A stretch of DNA of 64,000 bases from Paenibacillus campinasensis (GTDB lineage Bacteria; Bacillota; Bacilli; Paenibacillales; Paenibacillaceae). Below, in pieces: positions 51,479 to 58,232 of the stretch (position 1 is the first letter of the stretch; the number at the start of each line of letters is the position of its first letter). The stretch is from NCBI RefSeq assembly GCF_002272015.1, contig NZ_NPBY01000045.1, forward strand, positions 124,001-188,000, read 5' to 3'. Made by a program: the position numbers and the translations under genes. The notes beneath the pieces were generated by a model. That model saw nothing but the letters and a program-made list of their open reading frames with translations. It made no database searches and was not told the DNA's origin.

Positions 51479-52846
51479 GTGATGAGAAGAGCGGGTCATG
51501 CGTGCGCAGCGCTTATCTTTTTTAGCATGTTGGCGTTATTGTTGATGGCAGGGCCGGAAGGATGGAGAGGAGTGATGGCTGGGATGAACGCAGAATCTGA
51601 ATCGACAATGTCCGGCGAAGCGCCGGTATTGGAGGGGCGGGTGACAAGAGCGCCCGATCAGGATGTACAGGTGTCCAGTTCATCAGCCCTCACCTCACCG
51701 GCTTTATCATATAAGCAGCTTGTGAAGAAAACGGCGTCCGTCGAGGCCGCAGCAGCGGTACCGGAGTCTGAGGCCGGGACGGAACAATCTGGCAAGACGG
51801 TGTACCTGACTTTTGATGACGGACCGTCCGACCTGACGGATGAGGTGCTGGCGATATTGAGGGAGCATGAGGTGCCCGCTACCTTCTTCGTGTTGGGACA
51901 GTATGCGGAGCAGCGTCCAGAGGTGATAAACCGCATTTATGATGAAGGCCACGCGATTGGAAATCATACGTATGATCACCGTTATGACAAGTTATACGGG
52001 AACTTCCAGGATTTCTGGAAGCAGATCAAGCAGACGGAGGAAATCATTCGGCTCATTACGGGCGAAAGGCCGCAGCTTGTCCGTGCGCCGGGCGGAACGG
52101 CCGGTCATTTCGACGAAATGTATTTCCGCTTGCTTCACCAGGCGGGCTATCGGGTGTTCGATTGGAATGTGGACAGCGGCGATTCCAGGCGAAGAGGGGT
52201 GCCGGCAAGTGAAATTGTCCAAGGGGCAACGACGCCCGTAGCCGGCAATGAAGCGATCGTGCTGCTGCACGACGGGATCGGACATGAAGAGACGGTTCAG
52301 GCGCTGCCGCACATTATTGCGTATTACAAGCAGCACGGCTATCGCTTCAAGGCGCTTGAACCGGAGACCGCCCCGGTACAGTTCAGGGTCAGCGGCAAAC
52401 TGCCGGATCGTCCTGCGCCGTCGCAGCAGTGGATTAAGGATCATATTGCGGGCAATGCCGCGTTGTTCGCACCAGGCAAAACGCTGGCGATTGAATTCGG
52501 CGGGATGGAAACCGCGTTCGAACCGGGGGAATACGATAATGTAAACGGCAGCCTGTATGTTCCGCTGCGGGCGCTGGTGGAGCGGCTCGGAGGGGAAGTG
52601 GCCTGGAATCAGCATAGCAAAACGGTACAGGTGCGCCTCGGAGGCGCAGCGTGGCAGGCAGACCCGCTAAACGGCCTGTTGAGCAAACCGGGCGAGCCGC
52701 CGGTCCCCTCGGGCGTTCATCTTCGGGGAGGTGCAGTGTGGGTGCCGTTGCGGGACGCGCTGGCCTTCTCGAGCCATCCGGTAAGGTCGCTGACCGCGTC
52801 GGATACGGAGCTGCGTGTGATCGCGTTTGGAGCATCCATTTTTTAG
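51479..52846 (+). CDS. Secreted polysaccharide deacetylase with copper-amine-oxidase-like domain
   Basis: 455 residues. Signal-anchor-like N-terminus, Ser/Ala/Val-rich spacer to about 105, then the NodB domain: motif 1 YLTFDDGPSDLT (111-115), motif 2 IGNHTYDHRYDK (two His ligands), motif 3 VRAPGGTAGHF, motif 4 DWNVDSGDS, motif 5 IVLLHDGIGH, so all catalytic residues are present. From about residue 345 a copper-amine-oxidase N-terminal-like domain follows (GSLYVPLRALVERLGGEV). It should deacetylate peptidoglycan or chitin-like glycans at the wall. Start GTG 51479 behind GGTGGAGG. Confidence 0.92.
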   Translation: MMRRAGHACAALIFFSMLALLLMAGPEGWRGVMAGMNAESESTMSGEAPVLEGRVTRAPDQDVQVSSSSALTSPALSYKQLVKKTASVEAAAAVPESEAGTEQSGKTVYLTFDDGPSDLTDEVLAILREHEVPATFFVLGQYAEQRPEVINRIYDEGHAIGNHTYDHRYDKLYGNFQDFWKQIKQTEEIIRLITGERPQLVRAPGGTAGHFDEMYFRLLHQAGYRVFDWNVDSGDSRRRGVPASEIVQGATTPVAGNEAIVLLHDGIGHEETVQALPHIIAYYKQHGYRFKALEPETAPVQFRVSGKLPDRPAPSQQWIKDHIAGNAALFAPGKTLAIEFGGMETAFEPGEYDNVNGSLYVPLRALVERLGGEVAWNQHSKTVQVRLGGAAWQADPLNGLLSKPGEPPVPSGVHLRGGAVWVPLRDALAFSSHPVRSLTASDTELRVIAFGASIF

Positions 52847-52888
52847 CATAAGTTTTTAGTCGAAAATTGTAATTTGTGTTTGTAATTA

Positions 52889-52954
52889 TACGGAACAAGT
52901 TATAGACTGTACTTAGAGATAAATATCACAATCCCAAAGAATGTGTGTTCCGTA
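52889..52954. repeat. Nine-base inverted repeat flanking the ndh promoter
   Basis: TACGGAACA (52889-52897) and TGTTCCGTA (52946-52954) are exact complements 48 bases apart, bracketing the -10-like box, the Rex-like site and the start of the leader. Confidence 0.6.
52901..52931 (+). promoter_or_regulatory. Promoter and Rex-like operator of the DUF1641-ndh operon
   Basis: A -10-like TATAGA (52901-52906) is followed by TAGAGA-N6-TCACAA (52914-52931), 10 of 12 matches to the Rex half-sites TTGTGA/TCACAA. The yjlC-ndh operon of B. subtilis, with the same gene pair, is a known Rex target, which makes redox control likely. The -35 is unclear. Confidence 0.45.
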
Positions 52955-52958
52955 AAGG

Positions 52959-52985
52959 AGGGGGAGACTTCCCCCTGCTTTATTT
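52959..52985 (+). terminator. Terminator-like hairpin in the leader of DUF1641-ndh
   Basis: AGGGGGA pairs with TCCCCCT around GACT, followed by GCTTTATTTT. It lies downstream of the presumed promoter and 142 bases before the first gene, so it is either an attenuator or the distant end of the deacetylase transcript. Confidence 0.6.
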
Positions 52986-52986
52986 T

Positions 52987-53094
52987 GGCGCGAGTGAGAT
53001 CACCTGTGCATCCCTTCGGCAAGGGATGAATAATAGATACCGGTTAACCGAAAATTATAGCTAACCGGTTCGATCGTCGCCAAGTTCATCTTGG
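52987..53094 (+). ncRNA. Candidate structured leader RNA (three-way junction) before DUF1641-ndh
   Basis: Stems by eye: outer P1 GGCG (52987-52990) with CGCC (53078-53081), inner P1 GATC (52998-53001) with GATC (53072-53075); P2 CATCCCTT/AAGGGATG with loop CGGC (53009-53028); P3 ACCGGTTA (53039-53046) with TAACCGGT (53062-53069). A further hairpin CCAAG/CTTGG (53080-53094) shares two bases with P1, so the two exclude each other. I do not recognise it as a known riboswitch class. Confidence 0.45.
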
Positions 53095-53126
53095 GAACCT
53101 ACTTAGAGAAAAGGAGGCAATTCTTT

Positions 53127-53591
53127 ATGACTGAAACATCTTCCCCGCAACCGTCCGAAACGCCGGAGAACCTTGCCGGAAATCAGGGAGCGTCGGCGGG
53201 CCGTCTTGACGTGCTTGAACAATTGCTGAAGCCGGAGGTTCAGGAGTCGCTGACCGTCCTTGTGGATAACCTTCCTAAGCTGACTGAAATGCTGACATTC
53301 ATGACGAAAGCTTATGATTTTGGCAAATCCGTTGCGACTGACCCTGTGCTTGCAGAAGACACGATGGCTTCCCTGACCGGGTTTACCAAACCTGTAACCG
53401 ACAAAGTGAAAAATGTTGCATCCGCAGCCATTGAAGCAGGTGACCGCATTCATGAGCAAGGCGACCAAGGTCAGATCGGCCTGTTCGGTTTGATGAAGAT
53501 GCTGAAGGACCCGCAGGTTCAAAAGGCGCTTCGTTTCACGCAAGCATTCATGGATGTATTGAACGAACGTGAGAAGCAAGGCAAACGTTAA
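53127..53591 (+). CDS. DUF1641 protein (YjlC-like), NADH dehydrogenase partner
   Basis: 154 residues, DUF1641: ESLTVLVDNLPKLTEMLTF and IGLFGLMKMLKDPQVQKALRF are the two conserved helical parts. In B. subtilis the homologous yjlC precedes ndh and its product is linked to the type II NADH dehydrogenase, perhaps as a membrane docking or stabilising factor; the function is unproven. Members also accompany FdhD-like oxidoreductases. ATG 53127 behind AAAAGGAGG. The ndh gene follows after 33 bases. Confidence 0.9.
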   Translation: MTETSSPQPSETPENLAGNQGASAGRLDVLEQLLKPEVQESLTVLVDNLPKLTEMLTFMTKAYDFGKSVATDPVLAEDTMASLTGFTKPVTDKVKNVASAAIEAGDRIHEQGDQGQIGLFGLMKMLKDPQVQKALRFTQAFMDVLNEREKQGKR

Positions 53592-53624
53592 TTCCACTAA
53601 CCACTAGAAGAACGGAGGATGGTC

Positions 53625-54803
53625 ATGTCTAAACATATTTTAATTTTGGGCGGTGGCTATGGCGGCCTGCTGAGCGCACTTTCTGCGCGCGAGCATTTTG
53701 GCGTCGATGGCGCAAAAATCACCCTGGTCAACCGTTTCCCGACCCATCAGATTATTACAGAGCTTCATCGTCTGGCTGCAGGCAATATCGCCGAGAAGGC
53801 GGTTGCTCTTCCATTGGATAAGCTGCTGCGCAACGCCAATGTGGATCTTCGCATCGGCAATGTGAAGGAGATCAAACCTGACGAGCGTTCGGTATCTCTG
53901 GATGATGGCGGTAAATTTACTTACGATGTGCTGGTTGTTGCCCTGGGCAGTGAGACAGCATTTTTCGGCATTCCTGGACTTCAGGAGAACAGCTTCATCC
54001 TGAAATCCGTGAGCGACGCCAACCGTCTTCGCGAGCATGTGGAAAGCCGCATTGCGGAATACAGCAAAACGAAAAACAAAAAGGACGCTACGATCGTTGT
54101 CGGCGGCGGCGGCCTGACTGGCGTCGAGCTTGTCGGCGAGTATGCGGACATGAAAACCGAGCTTGCTCGCAAGTACGGCATTGATCCGGAAGAAATCACG
54201 CTGTACTGTGTAGAAGCAGCGCCTTCGATTCTGCCGGGCTTCCCTGCGGAGCTGGTTGACCGTGCGACGACAAGCCTGCAAAAACGCGGCGTTAACTTCC
54301 TGACCGGTCTTCCGATCACGAAGATGGAAGGTTCGACAGTAGAACTGAAAGACGGCAGCACCATCGAGACAAGCACGCTCGTATGGACGGGCGGCGTACA
54401 AGGCAACTCCGTTGTTGCCAACTGCGGCATCGAAGTGAACCGCGGACGCGCCGTGGTTAACGAATTCCTGCAATCGACTTCCCATCCTGACGTCTATGTT
54501 GCTGGTGACAGCGCAGTCGTTATGGGTCCTGAAGGACGTCCATACCCGCCAACAGCTCAGCTGGCTTGGCAGATGGGCGAGCTGATCGGCTACAACATGT
54601 TCGCCTACCTGAACGGCGGTGCGCAAGCCGAGTTCACGCCGGTATTCTCCGGTACGCTTGGAAGTCTGGGCCGCAAGGACGCGATCGGTACGATCGGCGC
54701 CAACAAAACCCAGCTGAAGGGTCTGCCTGCAACCTTGATGAAGGAAGCGAGCAACTGGCGCTACCTGTCCCACATCAACGGTTTGTTCACTCTGGCATAC
54801 TAA
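53625..54803 (+). CDS. ndh: Type II NADH dehydrogenase Ndh
   Basis: Single-subunit, non-proton-pumping NADH:menaquinone oxidoreductase at the inner face of the membrane. 392 residues: FAD-binding HILILGGGYGGLLSAL, NAD-binding ATIVVGGGGLTGVELVGEYA, and the second FAD motif HPDVYVAGDSAVVMGP. The C-terminal helix (LKGLPATLMKEASNWRYLS) would dock to the membrane. ATG 53625 is preferred to ATG 53619, as CGGAGG is 6 bases before it. Co-transcribed with the DUF1641 gene and probably Rex-controlled. Confidence 0.94.
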   Translation: MSKHILILGGGYGGLLSALSAREHFGVDGAKITLVNRFPTHQIITELHRLAAGNIAEKAVALPLDKLLRNANVDLRIGNVKEIKPDERSVSLDDGGKFTYDVLVVALGSETAFFGIPGLQENSFILKSVSDANRLREHVESRIAEYSKTKNKKDATIVVGGGGLTGVELVGEYADMKTELARKYGIDPEEITLYCVEAAPSILPGFPAELVDRATTSLQKRGVNFLTGLPITKMEGSTVELKDGSTIETSTLVWTGGVQGNSVVANCGIEVNRGRAVVNEFLQSTSHPDVYVAGDSAVVMGPEGRPYPPTAQLAWQMGELIGYNMFAYLNGGAQAEFTPVFSGTLGSLGRKDAIGTIGANKTQLKGLPATLMKEASNWRYLSHINGLFTLAY

Positions 54804-54886
54804 GACCGGCGTCAGCCGCTTGATATGCAGGGGACAGAGGCTGTCCACACGCAGTTGTTTCACAGCCTGCCCTTGACTTTATAAAC

Positions 54887-54927
54887 ACGGATCTGGTTGG
54901 AGTTATCCGGCCGGGTCCGTTTTTTTA
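54887..54927 (+). terminator. Terminator of ndh
   Basis: ACGGATCTGG pairs imperfectly with CCGG-GGTCCGT, followed by TTTTTTTATTTT. Confidence 0.85.
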
Positions 54928-55365
54928 TTTTGCAAGCCCATTTCTCGGCGTTATTGTCGCTTACGATTGGATTTAGGGCGGACAGTATGACGGCATTCAA
55001 ATCTGCGGAACCAATGAATTTACAAATCGAATGAACTTGCGGAACGACCTTCCCAGCGGAAACAAACACCCGCTCGACCGCCGGAATCTCTTAATGGCTT
55101 CGGATCCCTGTTGCTTTTCTGCTCTTCTTCCCTGTTACCATTCCTGTTCCTATTCCTATTCCTATTCTGTTCCTGCTTCTGTTTCTGTTTCTGATCTGAT
55201 CCTTATCTTTATCCAGATCCTGCGCCTCTTTCACGTTCCCTTCTGCTTCTATTCCCTCTTTTCTCTTCTTGAAGGTCTAACTCTCTCAATTCTTGGAAAA
55301 CCTATTCATAGATTTAATATTATGACGGATCTTGTGACGTTATTCGAGGTATGGAGGGGATGTTA
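54928..55365. other. Gene-free stretch with pyrimidine tract before the MoxR gene
   Basis: About 440 bases without a gene I can support. The first part (54928-55130) is ordinary; the second (55110-55270) is strongly pyrimidine-rich on the plus strand and contains the hexamer repeat described separately. A 113-codon open frame covers the tract (55031-55372) but its composition (Ser/Tyr/Cys runs) follows the repeat and it has no binding site. Confidence 0.5.
55141..55194 (+). repeat. TTCCTA/TTCCTG hexamer tandem repeat
   Basis: TTCCTG-TTCCTA-TTCCTA-TTCCTA-TTCTG-TTCCTG followed by CTTCTG-TTTCTG-TTTCTG. All-pyrimidine except single purines per unit; the opposite strand is (AGGAAT)n-like. Confidence 0.8.
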
Positions 55366-56370
55366 TTGTTAGGCTCGTCCGTTTATTCAGAAGAACCGAA
55401 TGTGCCGGATTGGGCGCCTGAACTGCTGAACCGGGTTATTCAGCGGGTGGGAGGTGTCGTGGTTGGCCATCGGGAGCAAATATCGCTCGTGTTCATATCG
55501 ATGCTGGCTGGCGGACATGTGCTGCTTGAGGATGTGCCCGGTGTCGGAAAGACGATGATGGTAAAGACGATTGCGGCTTGTCTGGGCTGTGATTTCAACA
55601 GAATTCAGTTTACCTATGATCTGATGCCGGGGGACATTACCGGAACTTCGGTCTACTATCCGCATACAGGGGAGTTTGTGTTTCGGCCGGGCCCTGTGAT
55701 GTCCAACATCGTGCTGGCCGATGAAATTAACCGGGCGACGCCAAGGGCCCAATCAGCGCTGCTCGAGGCGATGGAGGAGGGACATGTGACAGTGGATGGC
55801 AACACGCATCCGTTGCCGGCGCCTTTCTTCATTATGGCGACACAGAACCCGTATGAGTTCGAGGGAACCAGCCCGCTGCCCGAAGCGCAGGTCGACCGGT
55901 TCATAATGCGCTTATCCCTTGGGTATCCGGGGATTGAGGAGGAGATGGTGCTGCTGGAGAGGGGGCTCGACGGCGCTCGCTTAAGCCAGCAGGTGAAGCC
56001 GATGCTCACGGGAACGGAGATGGTATCGATGCAGCAGGCGGTGCGGCGCGTTTATGTGGATGAGAGCATTAAGCGTTATATGGCTACGGTAGCCGATGCG
56101 TCGAGAAGCCGGGAGGATGTGGCGCTGGGCATAAGCCCGAGAGGGACGTTGGCATGGATGAGAGCTTCCCAGGCGGCAGCCTTTCTGGACGGACGCATGT
56201 ATGTTATACCGGACGATTGCTTGCGGACGGCTGTGCCGGTGCTGGCTCACCGGATTCAACTGCATCGCGGCGTGAGGTCCGTGGCCGGGGCTCAAGGCCA
56301 AGTGATAGCGTCGCTGCTGACCCAATTTGAACTGCCGCGACAGCGCAGCCGCCGGGGTGGTCGAGCATGA
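55366..56370 (+). CDS. MoxR-family AAA+ ATPase
   Basis: About 334 residues. Walker A is EDVPGVGKTMMVKTIA, Walker B IVLADEINRATPRAQSALLEAMEE, sensor 1 MATQNPYEFEGTSPLPEAQVDRF, and the C-terminal lid has ISPRGTLAWMRASQA. MoxR ATPases work as chaperones for vWA proteins, here the DUF58 protein encoded with an ATGA overlap. The start is uncertain: TTG 55366 has GGAGGGG 6 bases upstream, whereas ATG 55360 and ATG 55351 are too close to or before that site. Confidence 0.92.
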   Translation: MLGSSVYSEEPNVPDWAPELLNRVIQRVGGVVVGHREQISLVFISMLAGGHVLLEDVPGVGKTMMVKTIAACLGCDFNRIQFTYDLMPGDITGTSVYYPHTGEFVFRPGPVMSNIVLADEINRATPRAQSALLEAMEEGHVTVDGNTHPLPAPFFIMATQNPYEFEGTSPLPEAQVDRFIMRLSLGYPGIEEEMVLLERGLDGARLSQQVKPMLTGTEMVSMQQAVRRVYVDESIKRYMATVADASRSREDVALGISPRGTLAWMRASQAAAFLDGRMYVIPDDCLRTAVPVLAHRIQLHRGVRSVAGAQGQVIASLLTQFELPRQRSRRGGRA

Positions 56371-58232
56371 ACTGGCTTGGCAAGAACGGACTGGAGCTTC
56401 TGCGTGCCGTTGGTTTATGGGGTCTTTCGCTAGGGGCTTATCTATGGCTTGGGGGAGCTTCCCTGAGGATGATATGGTACATCAGTACCATTATGCTGGC
56501 CTATGGCGTACTGCTTCGGCTGTTCGGCATTTCCCGAATCCAGGTCCGCCGCATGTTCACTCCCTCTGTTGTACAGGCCGGGGATCGGGCTGAACTGCAG
56601 GTGGAGTTGAGCTGGAGAAGCTGGCTTCCGATTCCGTGGATGATCGTGGTGCATCGGGTGGGGGAGCAGAGAGCAACGAAGGTGCTGTTTCCCGGCTGGC
56701 GGCAAAAAGCAAGCTTTACCTGCATTCTGACAGATATTCCGCGCGGGGAATGGACCGATATCGACAGTGAAATCCTATGGGGGGACCTGTTCGGGTGGTA
56801 TCGGGTCCGGCGCCGTCTGCCGGGTCAGTCGGCATTGACGGTTCACCCCCGGCCTATGCGTGTGACGATACCGGATTATGCAGGTCATGGCGGTGATGTG
56901 CGCCTGGAGGCCGAGATGGCCGCATCTGTGAGGAGAGCCGAATATCCAGGGGGCGGGGTTCGGAATTATATGCCCGGTGATCCGCTGAACCGCATCCATT
57001 GGAAAAATTCTGCACGCTCCGGAAAATTGCAAACGATGCTTCCGAGCAGCGGGTGGAGTTCGAATACAAACATTTGGCTATACAGCGGCAGCGACGGTTA
57101 TCCCGCTCTTACAGCTTCCGAGCAGCAGGCGGCATATGAATTGGCGGTTTCGGCCGCGGCGGGTCTGGCCGAGTACCTGGAGTCCATTGGCATCATGTAT
57201 ACGCTAAGCACTGCTGCTATCCAGGGTACGAAGGGTCCAGCCTATCCAATCGCTCCTATGAACTTAGGCAGCAAGAGTTTAAGGGATGTGCCGGACGGCC
57301 ACACGCGGCCAAGCATGCAGACAAGCCATACACAGACGAGCCACACACGGACAAGCCATACGCAGACGAGCCACACACGGACGAGCCTTACGCAGACAAG
57401 CCATACACAGACAACCTATCATGCACAGACGATCCCTGCGCGGATAGATGGAGAGATGAGCCAGATGCAGGCAAGCCGCTCGCAGGAACCAAGCCGCATA
57501 CAGACCGGGAGGCAGCGCTATGCTCATGCACTGAAGATGCTGGCCGGCGCCCGACTCTATGAACCTGCGGCGGCAACGGGTGCAGCAGGGAAGAAGGGGG
57601 AGACGGAGCTGGGATATGACGCTCAGTCTGCGGCTGGTCATCTCGATGCAAACCAATATGACGTTAGCCAGCATGGCGCCGGAGGAGCTGCTGCACACGA
57701 GTCAGACGCATCCCGATATGCTGCTGGACGATCTGCTGTAAACCAGTCAAACGCAGCTTCATATAACGCTGGAGGAACTGCTGTAAACCACTCGGACGCA
57801 GCTCAATATACCGCTGGGCGGTCAGCTGCTAACCAGCCTGATGCTGGCCTATTTGCCGCTGGAGAGGTTCATGCGGGTTCGGTTTACAAGTCGGCTTATG
57901 CAGGACCGGGGCATGACCGTTCCTCGTGGATCATTGTTACCGGTACGGTCAGCAGATCGCTGGCGCAGACGGCGCACGCCATCCAGTCAGCCGGACGAAG
58001 CGTTACGATCTGTTGCACAGGCTGTATGGGATCAGGCGCTTCTGCAGCGGAGCCACACCGTTTCGGTGACAAGGGGAGTGAGGAATGGATCCAGCGGTTC
58101 CTTGCGCTCGGCGGCAGGCTGTTCGTGCTGAACGTTGCGGAGGGACGATTCGAGCGGGCCGCTGCGGTTCGCCTGGGTCCCGACTATGGAGGTGATCAGG
58201 ATGCAGACAAGCGGCAAAAGTTTGCCTATTGA
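56367..58232 (+). CDS. DUF58 membrane protein with large tandem-repeat insertion
   Basis: 621 residues. Two N-terminal membrane segments (about 10-52), a beta domain, and the DUF58 core with YPGGGVRNYMPGDPLNRIHWKNSARSGKL (signature RxYxxGDxxRxIxWKxSAR, split here over residues 194-222). Normal members have about 400-430 residues; this one gains some 200 from residue 300: a Thr/Ser/His-rich block of 15-nucleotide repeats and an Ala/Gly/Asn-rich block of 15-residue repeats, before the domain resumes with SSWIIVTGTVSRSLAQTAHA. It overlaps the genes on both sides (4 and 32 bases). Confidence 0.88.
   Translation: MNWLGKNGLELLRAVGLWGLSLGAYLWLGGASLRMIWYISTIMLAYGVLLRLFGISRIQVRRMFTPSVVQAGDRAELQVELSWRSWLPIPWMIVVHRVGEQRATKVLFPGWRQKASFTCILTDIPRGEWTDIDSEILWGDLFGWYRVRRRLPGQSALTVHPRPMRVTIPDYAGHGGDVRLEAEMAASVRRAEYPGGGVRNYMPGDPLNRIHWKNSARSGKLQTMLPSSGWSSNTNIWLYSGSDGYPALTASEQQAAYELAVSAAAGLAEYLESIGIMYTLSTAAIQGTKGPAYPIAPMNLGSKSLRDVPDGHTRPSMQTSHTQTSHTRTSHTQTSHTRTSLTQTSHTQTTYHAQTIPARIDGEMSQMQASRSQEPSRIQTGRQRYAHALKMLAGARLYEPAAATGAAGKKGETELGYDAQSAAGHLDANQYDVSQHGAGGAAAHESDASRYAAGRSAVNQSNAASYNAGGTAVNHSDAAQYTAGRSAANQPDAGLFAAGEVHAGSVYKSAYAGPGHDRSSWIIVTGTVSRSLAQTAHAIQSAGRSVTICCTGCMGSGASAAEPHRFGDKGSEEWIQRFLALGGRLFVLNVAEGRFERAAAVRLGPDYGGDQDADKRQKFAY
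57315..57419 (+). repeat. 30-bp tandem repeat inside the DUF58 gene
   Basis: Three 30-base units (57330-57359, 57360-57389, 57390-57419), each made of two 15-base halves coding for TSHTQ or TSHTR, plus a partial unit before. Confidence 0.85.
57697..57875 (+). repeat. 45-bp tandem repeat inside the DUF58 gene
   Basis: Nearly four units with a period of exactly 45 bases (corresponding points 57701, 57746, 57791), coding for 15-residue repeats such as NQSNAASYNAGGTAV and NHSDAAQYTAGRSAA. Confidence 0.85.

Noticed and set aside
52991..53030. Eleven-codon GTG frame inside the ndh leader
   Set aside because: Considered as a leader peptide, but no binding site stands before it and its end falls in the P2 stem; structure explains the sequence better.
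52987..53094. Known riboswitch (c-di-AMP ydaO type)
   Set aside because: AGCTAACC and GGGAACC short strings recall that class, but their order and the remaining core do not fit.
53640..54863. 407-codon minus-strand frame opposite ndh
   Set aside because: Shadow of ndh; no signals and an unlikely composition.
55031..55372. 113-codon plus-strand frame over the pyrimidine tract
   Set aside because: Product is Ser/Tyr/Leu/Cys low-complexity dictated by the repeat; no start signals.
57279..57698. Open minus-strand frame across the DUF58 repeats
   Set aside because: Openness follows from the repeat units lacking stop codons in that frame; the plus-strand frame joins two parts of a known domain.
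57300..57880. CRISPR-like array
   Set aside because: Repeats are contiguous without spacers and lie in frame inside a gene.
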